The translations under genes were made by a program, and so were the position numbers. Positions 33,412 to 43,606 of a DNA stretch of 64,000 bases are shown here, piece by piece (the stretch's first letter is position 1; each line of letters begins with the position of its first letter). The notes beneath the pieces were generated by a model. That model did not search any database. It was not told where the DNA came from and saw only the letters and a program-made list of their open reading frames with translations. This DNA comes from Gammaproteobacteria bacterium (GTDB lineage: Bacteria > Pseudomonadota > Gammaproteobacteria > Pseudomonadales > Balneatricaceae). The stretch spans positions 29,911-93,910 of the forward strand of contig JASMLZ010000072.1 of the NCBI GenBank assembly GCA_030748435.1, written 5' to 3'.

Positions 33412-34245
33412 ATGACAAGGCTGCCGGGCATGGACCAGTATCGAGTAGTTGGTAACCCTATCAAACACAGTAAGTCACCGCAGATTCATCAGCAATTTGC
33501 CGCAAGTACGCAGCAAGATATTGAATATTCGGCGCAGTTGGTGGCAGAAGACGACTTTGAACAGTTTGTTCATGACTTTTTTGCCAAGGGTGGCAAGGGG
33601 CTCAATATCACCGTACCCTTTAAGCAGCGGGCCTTTGCTATGGCCCAGCACCCAAGTACAGTAGCCAGTATGGCCCAAGCAGCCAATACCCTATGGTGTA
33701 ATGAGGCTGGTGAGTTGTGTGCTGACAATACTGATGGTGTCGGTATGGTGCGCGATATTATGCTCAATTTGGGTGGGCATTTGGCCGGCCGGCGCATATT
33801 GGTGCTGGGGGCCGGTGGCGCCGTGCGAGGTGTGTTGGCACTGGTTATGGCACAGCGGCCAGCACTGTTGGTAATAGCCAATAGAACCCCAAGTAAAGCG
33901 CAACAGCTGGTTGAATCCATGCACTACCTGGGTAGAGTTAAAACCTGTAGTTTTGCTGAGCTGGAAGGTCCCTTTGACTGGGTGATTAATGGCACGGCAG
34001 CCAGCTTAACGGGTGATCTGCCACCCTTGCCAGATGGTTTGTTGGCTCCCCAAGCCCGCACCTATGACATGATGTATGGTGCTGAGCCGACCGTATTTAG
34101 TCGTTGGGCAAGGGCGCAAGGAGCGGTAGTGGCTGATGATGGCTTGGGTATGCTGGTAGAACAAGCCGCCGAGTCTTTTGCCATCTGGCGTGGAGTACGC
34201 CCGAACACGCGGCAAGTATTAAGCTGGCTGCGTCAGCAGCTGTAG
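33412..34245 (+). CDS. aroE: Shikimate dehydrogenase
   Basis: YRVVGNPIKHSKSPQIHQQFA, NITVPFKQRAF, NTDGVGMVRD. Confidence 0.95.
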   Translation: MTRLPGMDQYRVVGNPIKHSKSPQIHQQFAASTQQDIEYSAQLVAEDDFEQFVHDFFAKGGKGLNITVPFKQRAFAMAQHPSTVASMAQAANTLWCNEAGELCADNTDGVGMVRDIMLNLGGHLAGRRILVLGAGGAVRGVLALVMAQRPALLVIANRTPSKAQQLVESMHYLGRVKTCSFAELEGPFDWVINGTAASLTGDLPPLPDGLLAPQARTYDMMYGAEPTVFSRWARAQGAVVADDGLGMLVEQAAESFAIWRGVRPNTRQVLSWLRQQL

Positions 34246-34269
34246 GCCATTGCAAAGGACTGCTATGGC

Positions 34270-34770
34270 TTAGTGACCCAAATCGGCGATAGGAGTAGCA
34301 AAGGTATGCACCATATCCCAGGGGAAGCGAATCCAGGTGTCTTGACTCACTTCGGTAATATACATGTCTACCGCAGGTTTGCCTGCTGGTTTGGCATAGA
34401 TAGTAGCAAAGATGGCATTGGGCACCATTTCGCGCACCACCCTAGCTGTACCACCAGTATCAACCAGATCGTCAATCAAAATATAGCCTTCGCCATCACC
34501 TTCAAAACCTTTTAGCAAGACGTGTTCGCCCACCATATCGGCTTCTTTGCCCACCTCGAGTTGCCCATAACTAGAAATACAAATGGTATCGATCAGACGA
34601 ATATCCAGTTCGCGGGCAATAATGGCGGCAGGCACTAGCCCACCGCGAGTAATAGCAATAATGCCTTTCCATGGGCCTTTTTCTAATAGGCGCCATGCAA
34701 GAGCACGGGCGTTGCGGTGCAGTTCTTCCCAAGAGATAGGGAAATCTTTGGTATAGGGAGAGTTACTCAT
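34270..34770 (-). CDS. gpt: Xanthine(-guanine) phosphoribosyltransferase
   Basis: [42 protein letters not shown]. Confidence 0.92.
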   Translation of the reverse strand: MSNSPYTKDFPISWEELHRNARALAWRLLEKGPWKGIIAITRGGLVPAAIIARELDIRLIDTICISSYGQLEVGKEADMVGEHVLLKGFEGDGEGYILIDDLVDTGGTARVVREMVPNAIFATIYAKPAGKPAVDMYITEVSQDTWIRFPWDMVHTFATPIADLGH

Positions 34771-35312
34771 TGGTCAGTTTCCATATAGGTATTTTTCAGG
34801 TCAACATAATTATTGGCCATATAATCTAACAGGGCGAATTCTTGTTCAGTAAGGGGACGGCGTTGTTGAGCAGGGCTGCCGGCATAGAGGTAACCAGAGT
34901 CCAGAGTCTTACCCGGTGGCACTAGGCTGTTAGCGCCCAGCATGACATGATCTTCGATAGTCGCTCCGTCCAACACCGTACTGCCCATGCCTATCAGTAC
35001 GTGATTGCCAACAGTACAGGCGTGCAGCACGGCATTATGGCCTACGGTAACAGCATCACCAACCAATAAAGCCTTGCCAGCACCCGTGTAAGGCCCGGCA
35101 TGGGTTACATGCAAGACACAGCCATCTTGAATGCTGGTGCGCTCACCAATGCTAATCCTGTGTACATCGCCCCGAATAACCGCTTGTGGCCAGACTGAAC
35201 TGTGGGCACCAATGCTGACGTCACCAATAATGGTGGCTTGGGCGTCTACCATCACGCTGGGATGGATATGGGGGTGTTGATCTTTATAGGGACGAATGCT
35301 CATGGTTTCCAT
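34767..35312 (-). CDS. Gamma-carbonic anhydrase-like (YrdA family) left-handed beta-helix protein
   Basis: Hexapeptide repeats, [42 protein letters not shown]; start ambiguous within ORF 34767-35384. Confidence 0.85.
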   Translation of the reverse strand: METMSIRPYKDQHPHIHPSVMVDAQATIIGDVSIGAHSSVWPQAVIRGDVHRISIGERTSIQDGCVLHVTHAGPYTGAGKALLVGDAVTVGHNAVLHACTVGNHVLIGMGSTVLDGATIEDHVMLGANSLVPPGKTLDSGYLYAGSPAQQRRPLTEQEFALLDYMANNYVDLKNTYMETDQ

Positions 35313-35396
35313 TTCTGTTATAACCTGTGGCCATCTATTGTAAGCTAATATTGCGTTCTTGTGGCTAGATGATGGAAAAATCATACTTTGGCCCTA

Positions 35397-35420
35397 TATA
35401 CACATATACACATATACACA
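35397..35420. repeat. Simple sequence repeat (TATACACA)x3
   Basis: TATACACATATACACATATACACA read directly, just upstream of prlC start. Confidence 0.9.
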
Positions 35421-35442
35421 AATCCATGCTGAGAGCGATTTA

Positions 35443-37476
35443 ATGTCTTTAATGCAGACCTTGCAACTGCCCGATTTTGCCCATTTTGATGCCAATAATA
35501 TACCCACACAACTTATTAATCTGTTGGCGACTAGTCAGCAGCAAATTGAGCAACTAGTGGCACAGCAGGGTTTATCCTATGCAGAGTTAATACCACCGCT
35601 GGAACAGATCGACGATGCCATTAGCCAAGTGTGGGGCCCCTTAGCACATTTGCATAGTGTGGCTAATACGGATGACGTGCGGCAGGCCTATGATAGCTGC
35701 CTGCCCAAGTTAACAGAATACAGCACCTGGTTGAGTCAGAACCAAGCCTTGTATCAGGCTTTGGAAAGTATTCAACAAAGTGATGAATTTAATCAGTTAA
35801 CAAGCGTACAGCAGCAGGATATTCATCTCCAGATGCGTGACTTTCGCTTAGCAGGGGTCGCATTGGCTGCCGATGATAAACAGCAATATGCCAGTTTAAA
35901 GCAACAGCTAGCCCAGCTATCAACGCAGTTTTCCAACAATGTTATGGATACTACTGACCAGTGGAGTATGCATTTTAACGATAGTAAGCGCTTACTAGGT
36001 TTGCCTGAATCAAGCCTGCTTCAGGCCCGGCAATTGGCAGCCAGTAAAGAGCAAACAGGTTATCTGTTAAACCTGGACTTTGCTTGTTACCAGGCTGTGG
36101 TGACCTTTGCTGATGACCGTGATCTCCGCCGCACTATCTATAAGGCCTTTAATACCCGGGCCTCTGATCAGGGGCCCCATGACAAGCAATATGATAATAC
36201 GCAAATTATGACGCAATTGGTTACCTTGCGGCAGCAACTTGCCCAACTTGTTGGCTACGATAACTATGCAGAGTATTCCGTGGCGAGCAAAATGGCTGAT
36301 TCTGGTGTTCAGGCCCATGAGTTTTTGCAGGATCTGGCGCGGCAATGCAAACCGCTAGCGGTGCAAGAGATGGCGCAACTGCAAGACTTTGTCAGCCAAC
36401 AGGATGGCCCACAGCCATTGCAAGCATGGGATATCGCTTATTATAGTGAAAAGCTGCGGCAGGCGCGTTTTGACCTGTCACAGGAAGAATTAAAGCCCTA
36501 TTTTGCCTTACCACAAGTACAGGCAGGTCTATTTGCTATTGTGGAACGGCTGTTTGGTATTCAGGTTGAACAGGTTGATGGGGTACCGGTTTGGCATGAG
36601 GATGTTAGTTTTTATCGTATTAGCCAGCATGGTAAAGCCTTGGGCTATTTCTATTTTGACCTGTTTGCGCGGCAACAAAAACGTGGTGGTGCCTGGATGA
36701 ATGATTGCCGTACGCGGCAACAATTGGTCGGCCAGCAGACGCAACTGCCCGTGGCCTATCTGGTATGCAATTTTGCTCCAGCTAGTGATAATCAGCCAGC
36801 CCTCTTGACCCACAACGATGTGGTAACCCTGTTCCATGAGTTTGGTCATGGTCTGCATCATATGCTCACGCAGATAGATGTTGCCGGGGTGGCAGGTATT
36901 AACGGAGTCGCTTGGGATGCGGTGGAATTACCCAGCCAGCTATTAGAAAACTGGGCCTGGCAAAAAGCATCCTTAATGATGTTTGCCAAGCATTATCAAA
37001 CTGGTGAACCTCTACCTGCAGCCATGTTGCAAAAAATGTTGGCGGCCAAACATTTTCAGTCGGCCATGTTTATGCTGCGACAATTGGAATTTGGTCTGTT
37101 TGACCTGCGCTTGCATAGTCAAAGCCAGTCTGAGCGGTTCAATGTGCAAGCTGTGCTGGATCAAGTGCGGCAAGAGGTTGCCGTTATAACGGCGCCTGAC
37201 TGGAACCGCTTCCAACATGGCTTTAGCCATATTTTTGCCGGCGGTTATGCGGCGGGTTATTATAGTTATATGTGGGCCGATGTTTTGGCTGCTGATGTCT
37301 TTGAACGCTTTTTGGCAGAGGGTATTTTTAATCCGCAAACAGGTCAGCAATATTGGCACCAGCTATTGGGGCGTGGCGGTTCTGCCGATGCCATGCAGTT
37401 GTTTATTGACTTTATGGGGCGTAAACCGGATGTGGCAGCATTAATTCGCTCCAAAGGTTTGGGAGAGGCGGCATGA
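35443..37476 (+). CDS. prlC: Oligopeptidase A (M3 metallopeptidase); start placed at MSLMQTLQLPDF
   Basis: LFHEFGHGLHHMLT zinc motif, AGGYAAGYYSYMWADVLAADVFERF. Confidence 0.95.
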   Translation: MSLMQTLQLPDFAHFDANNIPTQLINLLATSQQQIEQLVAQQGLSYAELIPPLEQIDDAISQVWGPLAHLHSVANTDDVRQAYDSCLPKLTEYSTWLSQNQALYQALESIQQSDEFNQLTSVQQQDIHLQMRDFRLAGVALAADDKQQYASLKQQLAQLSTQFSNNVMDTTDQWSMHFNDSKRLLGLPESSLLQARQLAASKEQTGYLLNLDFACYQAVVTFADDRDLRRTIYKAFNTRASDQGPHDKQYDNTQIMTQLVTLRQQLAQLVGYDNYAEYSVASKMADSGVQAHEFLQDLARQCKPLAVQEMAQLQDFVSQQDGPQPLQAWDIAYYSEKLRQARFDLSQEELKPYFALPQVQAGLFAIVERLFGIQVEQVDGVPVWHEDVSFYRISQHGKALGYFYFDLFARQQKRGGAWMNDCRTRQQLVGQQTQLPVAYLVCNFAPASDNQPALLTHNDVVTLFHEFGHGLHHMLTQIDVAGVAGINGVAWDAVELPSQLLENWAWQKASLMMFAKHYQTGEPLPAAMLQKMLAAKHFQSAMFMLRQLEFGLFDLRLHSQSQSERFNVQAVLDQVRQEVAVITAPDWNRFQHGFSHIFAGGYAAGYYSYMWADVLAADVFERFLAEGIFNPQTGQQYWHQLLGRGGSADAMQLFIDFMGRKPDVAALIRSKGLGEAA

Positions 37477-37712
37477 AAAAGCGGTTTATCGCCGGGATCG
37501 TATGCCCAAAATGTGGCGCTGCCGACAGTGTCCGCTTGCATATAGCCGAAGCTGGTGAAGTGGACCATCAGGTGCGTGATTGTGTGGAATGCGGGTATCA
37601 GGAAAGTCTGGCCCAGCACTTGGCGGCGCGTCAGGAACTGCCAACCCGTGTAAACCAAAGTAAAACCGCGGCAGCAAAAGAGACCAAGCCGCAGGTGTTA
37701 AAGATTCACTAA
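37473..37712 (+). CDS. yheV: YheV-family putative zinc ribbon protein
   Basis: CPKCGA...CVECGYQES, adjacent to prlC. Confidence 0.85.
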   Translation: MKKRFIAGIVCPKCGAADSVRLHIAEAGEVDHQVRDCVECGYQESLAQHLAARQELPTRVNQSKTAAAKETKPQVLKIH

Positions 37713-37839
37713 AGTATACAATAGGCTCCAAGTTACTGCGCTAATCTTCAACTTATTGATGTTATCGGGCGGGGTTGTGTCACTGCGTTCGATATAACGG
37801 ATTTATAAACTTCTCGGATCTGCTTGCTGTCCTAACAGG

Positions 37840-39171
37840 TTACCACCAGGCTTGGCGTTGGCGCAGATATAGATAGAAGCCTATGGCTACGATGGCGCGC
37901 AGCAGGAAAAAGCCTAACAAAGCCAGCCATAGCAAATCATTATTGGGCTCTCCTGTGTACCAGATCAGCAGCATGGCCAAGGCGCCACACCAGGCAGAAT
38001 GGAGCATGGCTTTGGACTGTGCCCCAGCGATAAAAACGCCATCCAGAAGATAGCTCCAAACGCTAATAATCGGTACCCAGACAACCCATATAACATAGGT
38101 TTTAGCCAATGTTAGTACCTCAGGTAGATTGGTAAGCAAGGCGAAGAAAAGCTCATGTAACCAGTAAAAACCAAGGCATGCCACGATAGCCAATAACAGT
38201 GAAAAAAGGCCCGTAGCATTGACCGACTGATAAAAAGCAGTGACCTGTCGGCGGCCGATTTTCTCACCACAACTGGCTTCGGCGGCATGGGCAAAGCCAT
38301 CCAGAAAATAAGCCAGTAAAGTAATATATTGCAATAGCAGAGTATTGGCCGCCAACACCTGAGTACCCATACTGGCACTTTGGGCGGTGATAAAGGCAAA
38401 CACCAATAACAATATCAGGGTGCGTACAAACAGGTAGCCATTAAGGCCTAGCAACCGGCCTATTATGACCTGACTTTGGTGCCAGCTTATGTTGAGCTTG
38501 GCAAAAGGTCGCAACTGGCGCCATACCAACCAAGCAGCTACAGCAAAGCCGATATAATCTGCCATCAAACTGCCCCAAGCCACGCCTGCAACCTGCAGCT
38601 TATAGCCCAACACCAGAATAAGATTAAGTACGATATTGCTAATATTGGTCAATACCAGAATAAGCAATGGGCCATGGCTGTCCTGACGGCCTAATAACCA
38701 ACCTATAGCCACATAGGTCATTAATACCGCGGGAGCACTAAAAATGCGTATGCTCAGGTATGTGGTAGCCAATAAATTGACCTCTTCTGCTGCCTGCATA
38801 TAACTCACTGCCGTTGGTATAAACACCGGCGACAAGGCGATAATCAGGGTGCCAATCAGGGCGCCAAGCAAGCCGGGCAGGTACAGCATTTGCCATTGCC
38901 TGGGCTCGTCTTGGGCGCCATAGGCCTGCGCTGTTAGCCCCACGGTTCCCATCCGCAAAAAACCAAATGCCCAATAGGCAAAAGAGATAATAGTGGACCC
39001 CACTGTTACCGCAGCCAGATAACGGGCATGGGACAAGTGTCCCATAATGGCCGTATCGACTAGACCCAGCAGGGGCACACTAAGATTGGACAGCATCAGG
39101 GGCCAGGCCAGCAACCAAATACTCTGTAGCTGGCTCTTGGTAGGGGCAATTAACAGACTGGGCCTGCTCAT
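37840..39171 (-). CDS. MATE family efflux transporter (DinF-like)
   Basis: WPLMLSNLSVPLLGLVDTAIMGHL; 12-TM type. Confidence 0.88.
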   Translation of the reverse strand: MSRPSLLIAPTKSQLQSIWLLAWPLMLSNLSVPLLGLVDTAIMGHLSHARYLAAVTVGSTIISFAYWAFGFLRMGTVGLTAQAYGAQDEPRQWQMLYLPGLLGALIGTLIIALSPVFIPTAVSYMQAAEEVNLLATTYLSIRIFSAPAVLMTYVAIGWLLGRQDSHGPLLILVLTNISNIVLNLILVLGYKLQVAGVAWGSLMADYIGFAVAAWLVWRQLRPFAKLNISWHQSQVIIGRLLGLNGYLFVRTLILLLVFAFITAQSASMGTQVLAANTLLLQYITLLAYFLDGFAHAAEASCGEKIGRRQVTAFYQSVNATGLFSLLLAIVACLGFYWLHELFFALLTNLPEVLTLAKTYVIWVVWVPIISVWSYLLDGVFIAGAQSKAMLHSAWCGALAMLLIWYTGEPNNDLLWLALLGFFLLRAIVAIGFYLYLRQRQAWW

Positions 39172-39959
39172 TGTGGCTGTTGGCGTGGCCACAGATAAAG
39201 ACAGAAGAAGGTCGCACTGGCGACCACTACCACGGAAGGGCCGGCGGGGCTGTCATAGTACCATGATAGAGACATACCGCCAGTAATAGCCAAACAGCCA
39301 AACAGGCTGGCCCAGATGGCCATTTGTTCTGGGGTACTAGCCAGACGGCGGGCACTGGCCGCAGGGATAATCAGTAGCGAGGTGATTAGCAAGACACCTA
39401 CTACCTTCATAGCGATGGCGATAACCATGGCAATTAACACAAACAACAAAGTACGCATAAGGTTGTTGTTGACGCCTTCCACATGGGCCAGTTCTGGGCA
39501 GATAGTATGACTCAGTAGAGGTCGCCAGAACCATGCCAACACACCCAGTGCCAAGGCTACACTGATACTAATCCACGCCATATCGTCAATACCCAAGGCT
39601 AAGAGATCGCCAAATAGCATAGCCATCAAATCCACAGGCTGATCATTAAACATACTGATAATCACCAGCCCTATAGCCAAGCTACTATGGGAAAGAATAC
39701 CCAGCAAGGTATCGGTGGCAATAATACGCTGATACATAAGGGTGCTGAGCAGTATGGCCAGCAATAGACAAAACAGTACTACGGCCAAATTAAGATTAAT
39801 CTGTAAAATCCAGCCTAAAGCGACACCCAGCAAAGCAGCGTGAGCCAGAGTGTCACCAAAGTAAGCCATGCGGCGCCACACTACAAAAGCACCTAAAGGG
39901 CCTGTAGCAACAGCAATTAGCATGCCACCCAGCCAGGGCCAAAGTAAAAGCTCAATCAT
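39168..39959 (-). CDS. znuB: Zinc ABC transporter permease ZnuB
   Basis: RMAYFGDTLAHAALLGVALG; between mate and znuC. Confidence 0.93.
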   Translation of the reverse strand: MIELLLWPWLGGMLIAVATGPLGAFVVWRRMAYFGDTLAHAALLGVALGWILQINLNLAVVLFCLLLAILLSTLMYQRIIATDTLLGILSHSSLAIGLVIISMFNDQPVDLMAMLFGDLLALGIDDMAWISISVALALGVLAWFWRPLLSHTICPELAHVEGVNNNLMRTLLFVLIAMVIAIAMKVVGVLLITSLLIIPAASARRLASTPEQMAIWASLFGCLAITGGMSLSWYYDSPAGPSVVVVASATFFCLYLWPRQQPQ

Positions 39960-40728
39960 GCTCGCATCCCCCGTGGTGATGACCCGGGATAATAGTGCCC
40001 TGGCTGTCATGGTGGTGGTTATGCTGATGGTTATAAACGGCTAAGGCGCTCACCCCCTGGTTGCCAAATAGTTCAACGATGGCAGGGTCTTGGCTGACTT
40101 GTTGTGGGTGCCCCGAACAACAAACATGCTGATTAAGGCAGATAACCTGATCGGTAGCTGCGGCGACCATATGCAGATCGTGAGAGATCATTAGAATGCC
40201 ACAACCAAGTTGGTCACGGATATTGACAATTAACTGATACATGTCTGCCTGACCAGCAATATCAACACCTTGCACAGGTTCGTCCAGAATTAGCAGGTGT
40301 GGGCTATTGAGTAAAGAGCGTAACAGCAGCACGCGCTGGGTTTCTCCCCCAGACAGATACTGCATGGGCTGGGTCAACAGGTGCTCAATACGACAGGCCT
40401 GAAACATAGCTTGCAGCAGGTTTTTTGGTAACCGGTGTTTGCCCAACCCCAAATCAATAAAGCGTTGTACCCTAAGGGGCAGGGTTGATTCCAGATTAAG
40501 TTTTTGGGGCATATAGCCTACCCGCAAGTCGGGTCGCTTAGTGATAGTGCCGGCAGAAGCCTTCTGCAAACCCAAGAGAGTACGCACCAGCGTTGATTTG
40601 CCAGCTCCGTTGGGGCCAATAAGAGTGGTTATTTGGCCAGCCTGCAAATCGAGGCTGACATCGTGAATAAGTTTGCGTCGGTTACGCTTTACCATCAACC
40701 CCCGGGCACTGAGTATGCCTTCAGCCAT
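39952..40728 (-). CDS. znuC: Zinc ABC transporter ATPase ZnuC, His-rich C-terminus
   Basis: LIGPNGAGKSTLVRTLLG, YLSGGETQRVLLLRSLL, tail HQHNHHHDSQGTIIPGHHHGGCEHD. Confidence 0.94.
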   Translation of the reverse strand: MAEGILSARGLMVKRNRRKLIHDVSLDLQAGQITTLIGPNGAGKSTLVRTLLGLQKASAGTITKRPDLRVGYMPQKLNLESTLPLRVQRFIDLGLGKHRLPKNLLQAMFQACRIEHLLTQPMQYLSGGETQRVLLLRSLLNSPHLLILDEPVQGVDIAGQADMYQLIVNIRDQLGCGILMISHDLHMVAAATDQVICLNQHVCCSGHPQQVSQDPAIVELFGNQGVSALAVYNHQHNHHHDSQGTIIPGHHHGGCEHD

Positions 40729-41233
40729 GGTTTTCTGTGTTCTGTTTGCTCTGGCATTGAGCACAGCAACCAGTTATTTCTATGGTTTGTTGGGCGATAC
40801 TAAAGCCATGCTTGCCAGCGCTGTTCTGCAATGAGTGTTGCAAGGTACTGGTGTCAATTTCAAGCGCCTGATGGCAGCTTAAGCACAAGAAAAAATGCCC
40901 CTCGTGGGGGGTTCCTGGATTACAGCAGCCGGTGAAGGCGTTAATGCTGGCAAGCTTGTGAATAAGTCCCTCGTGTTGCAGAAACTCCAGTGCCCGATAG
41001 ATGGTTGGGGGGGCCGAGTTAAAGCCTTCTTCCGCCAATAAGCCCAGCAGTGTATAAGCCCCAAGTGGCTGGTGGCTCTGCCATACCAGTTCCAGCACGC
41101 GTTGGCGTATTGGCGTTAAGCGTACGCCCCGTTGCTGACACAAATGCCGAGCTTGGGCCATGGCACTGTCAATACAGTGATTATGGTCATGCTGACAAAA
41201 AGCGGTTGTTGGTTGGGTAGCATCGGATGTCAT
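40721..41233 (-). CDS. zur: Zinc uptake regulator Zur (Fur family)
   Basis: RGVRLTPIRQRVLELVWQ, Fur-type fold, adjacent to znuC and divergent from znuA. Confidence 0.92.
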   Translation of the reverse strand: MTSDATQPTTAFCQHDHNHCIDSAMAQARHLCQQRGVRLTPIRQRVLELVWQSHQPLGAYTLLGLLAEEGFNSAPPTIYRALEFLQHEGLIHKLASINAFTGCCNPGTPHEGHFFLCLSCHQALEIDTSTLQHSLQNSAGKHGFSIAQQTIEITGCCAQCQSKQNTENHG

Positions 41234-41269
41234 GGGATATGTGTTTCTTGGTCATCTAAATTGACAAGG

Positions 41270-41287
41270 GTTATAACGTAACATAAC
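41270..41287. promoter_or_regulatory. Candidate Zur box between zur and znuA
   Basis: GTTATAACGTAACATAAC imperfect palindrome in the divergent promoter region. Confidence 0.55.
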
Positions 41288-41328
41288 ATCACCAGCCTTT
41301 CCAGATTGACAACCAGCAAGGATTATTG

Positions 41329-42276
41329 ATGCAGGGCGGCTTTATTATCAATTTTTGCAGACTCAAGAGCAACTTTTTTATGTTGGTTTGGGCTTCTCTG
41401 CTGGCTTTCTCCGTTCAGGCTGAGAATAAATCTCTGATTGTTGCCAGCATCAAACCCCTAGCTATGCTGCAGGCCGATTTGGGGTTGGGCTGGCAAGAGC
41501 CCATTGTGCCAGATGGTATTACGCCCCACGATTTTAGTCTGCGTGCCAGTCATATTAAGCGTATTAACGCAGCCCAACTGGTTATTTGGTTGGGGCCAGA
41601 GATTGAACCCTACCTAGCCAAAATTATGGCTAGAAAAGCTGCTTATCAGCAAATCATCCTGCCACCCTATACTCATGCGGAAGATGCTCAGAACCAGCAT
41701 CATAAAGAGAGTAAGGGTGATGACGAACATCAACACTATGGTAAGCACCAGCATAAGCATCATCACGGTGCTGATTTGCATCCCTGGACCAGCCCTGTCT
41801 ATATGCAAAGGGCAATGGCACAGGTAGCTGAAGCTATCAATACCTTGCTGCCCCAATATGCCCATACTGTGAAAGCCAATGAGCAGCGCCAGCAGCAGCA
41901 ACTGGCTGCTCAGATGCAGCAATGGCAAGATTATTTTGCCAGCCACAAGGTGAGTTATCTGGTGTATCACGATGCTCTGCAGCCTTATGAAACAGCCATG
42001 GGACTTGGCACCAGCAATATGGGCAGTTTTGCCGATGCTGCAGGTAGCCAGTTCGGTTTAAAAAACCTGCGCCAGTTGCAACTTGCTATTGTGCAACAGA
42101 AGGTTGCCTGTGTGCTGGTGGATAATGAGGCCAATCTTGCCTTGATAAAGAAAATTGCCGGTCAGCAACTACCCCAGGTGACACTGGATTTATTGGCTTG
42201 GCAGCTACGCCCCGGGACTAATAATTTACACCGTTATTTTGCCCAGCTTGGTCAAGCTGTGCAGCAGTGCCAGTAA
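41329..42276 (+). CDS. znuA: Zinc ABC transporter substrate-binding protein ZnuA
   Basis: His-rich loop HQHYGKHQHKHHHGADLHPWTSP; KPLAMLQADLGLG. Confidence 0.93.
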   Translation: MQGGFIINFCRLKSNFFMLVWASLLAFSVQAENKSLIVASIKPLAMLQADLGLGWQEPIVPDGITPHDFSLRASHIKRINAAQLVIWLGPEIEPYLAKIMARKAAYQQIILPPYTHAEDAQNQHHKESKGDDEHQHYGKHQHKHHHGADLHPWTSPVYMQRAMAQVAEAINTLLPQYAHTVKANEQRQQQQLAAQMQQWQDYFASHKVSYLVYHDALQPYETAMGLGTSNMGSFADAAGSQFGLKNLRQLQLAIVQQKVACVLVDNEANLALIKKIAGQQLPQVTLDLLAWQLRPGTNNLHRYFAQLGQAVQQCQ

Positions 42277-42301
42277 CCACTGTGCAACGGCTTTTATAGA
42301 A

Positions 42302-43282
42302 TTAAACGGGTAATAAATGCAGGTGCTTTTGACGCAGACGCAAAATATCCCGTATGGCATCCGGGTCTTTTAATACCGTAACACCGGCTTCACGCTGGTG
42401 TGAATCCAGTCCATGATAGGTTTCCAGGCGTGATAGCCAAAAGCGCATAGCAGCGGTTTGTAGCATTACGGGCCAGTATTGCGCTTCGCTTTTGGTAAAG
42501 GGGCGAGTCTGGTGGTAGGCATTGATAAAGGCCATATAAAGCTCATTACGCATACTGCCGTCGGCCTTAATACACCAATCATTAACGGCTACTGCCACAT
42601 CATATAGTAAAAAATCATGGCAGGCGTTATAGAGATCGATAATGGCGCTAAATTGCTCACCCTCAAAGAGGGCATTATCATGGAATAAATCACCATGCAC
42701 GACTCCCCTTGGCAGTTCTACACCAGCCTCTAGTATGCCTTGATAGGCATTGATGGTGTTGAGCAATAGTTCAGCGTCGTTATCACTAAGACATTGGGCG
42801 GCACGAGGGCCTAGTTGCGTCCACCAGACCTGGCCACGGTGGGCCTGACGTTGTAAATCAAAACGCTGACCGGCTTTATGCAAGCTCGCCAACTGTTGGC
42901 CCATGATGGCACAAACCTTCGGGCTAATAGCGCTGCGGGGCAGATGCTCGCCCGGGAAACGTGGAAACAATAGAGCTGGGCGTGCAGCAAGGCGCTTCAA
43001 GGCTGTGCCAAATTCATCACGCAATGGTGCCGGTACGGTTATACCATGAGCCACCAGATGTTCAGTAAGAGCCACAAAGTAAGGCAGCTCGTCATAGGCT
43101 AAATCTTCAAACAGCGTGAGTACATGGTCATGTTTGGGTTGGCCGGGTACCTGAGTGGTAACAAAGTAGTTGGTATTCTCCACCCCGCCACTAATACCTT
43201 TAAAACACACTAACTCACCCAGATTATAGGGTTCCAGATAGTCAGTGACTTGCTGCTGATCTAATTGTGTATAAACGGCCAT
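42302..43282 (-). CDS. thrB: Homoserine kinase, APH-fold type (ThrB as in Pseudomonas)
   Basis: FKGISGGVENTNYFVTT, RGVVHGDLFHDNALFEGEQFSAIIDLYNAC. Confidence 0.9.
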   Translation of the reverse strand: MAVYTQLDQQQVTDYLEPYNLGELVCFKGISGGVENTNYFVTTQVPGQPKHDHVLTLFEDLAYDELPYFVALTEHLVAHGITVPAPLRDEFGTALKRLAARPALLFPRFPGEHLPRSAISPKVCAIMGQQLASLHKAGQRFDLQRQAHRGQVWWTQLGPRAAQCLSDNDAELLLNTINAYQGILEAGVELPRGVVHGDLFHDNALFEGEQFSAIIDLYNACHDFLLYDVAVAVNDWCIKADGSMRNELYMAFINAYHQTRPFTKSEAQYWPVMLQTAAMRFWLSRLETYHGLDSHQREAGVTVLKDPDAIRDILRLRQKHLHLLPV

Positions 43283-43300
43283 GGGCTGGTTAGACTGTTA

Positions 43301-43441
43301 AGAGAGTTTTGCACGATGGTTACTTTATCCTGTGACGGTGTTAAAAACGTACTCAATCGGTCATTTATCATGCATAACTTCTTCTTTGTGTGCGTTTTTG
43401 CCTTGTCACAGAACAAAATCCCGGCTCGTGCAGAACACTGT
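43301..43441. repeat. Intergenic repeat family C, copy 2 (about 141 bp)
   Basis: Similar to 6909-7049; left end AGAGAGTTTTGCACGATGG. Confidence 0.85.
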
Positions 43442-43606
43442 GTCAATAAAATGGCTGCAAATAGTACGCTTTGCTGGCTTAGGTTACAAGTTTTTCCATG
43501 CTTTGTCTGCCCATTGGTAGCAGCAAAATATTGGCGTCTGTGCTAGTCTTAGGGCTTTAAAGCAAGTTCTGCCATGGGCTTGCTAATAGCGCTTAGAGAT
43601 TGCCGT

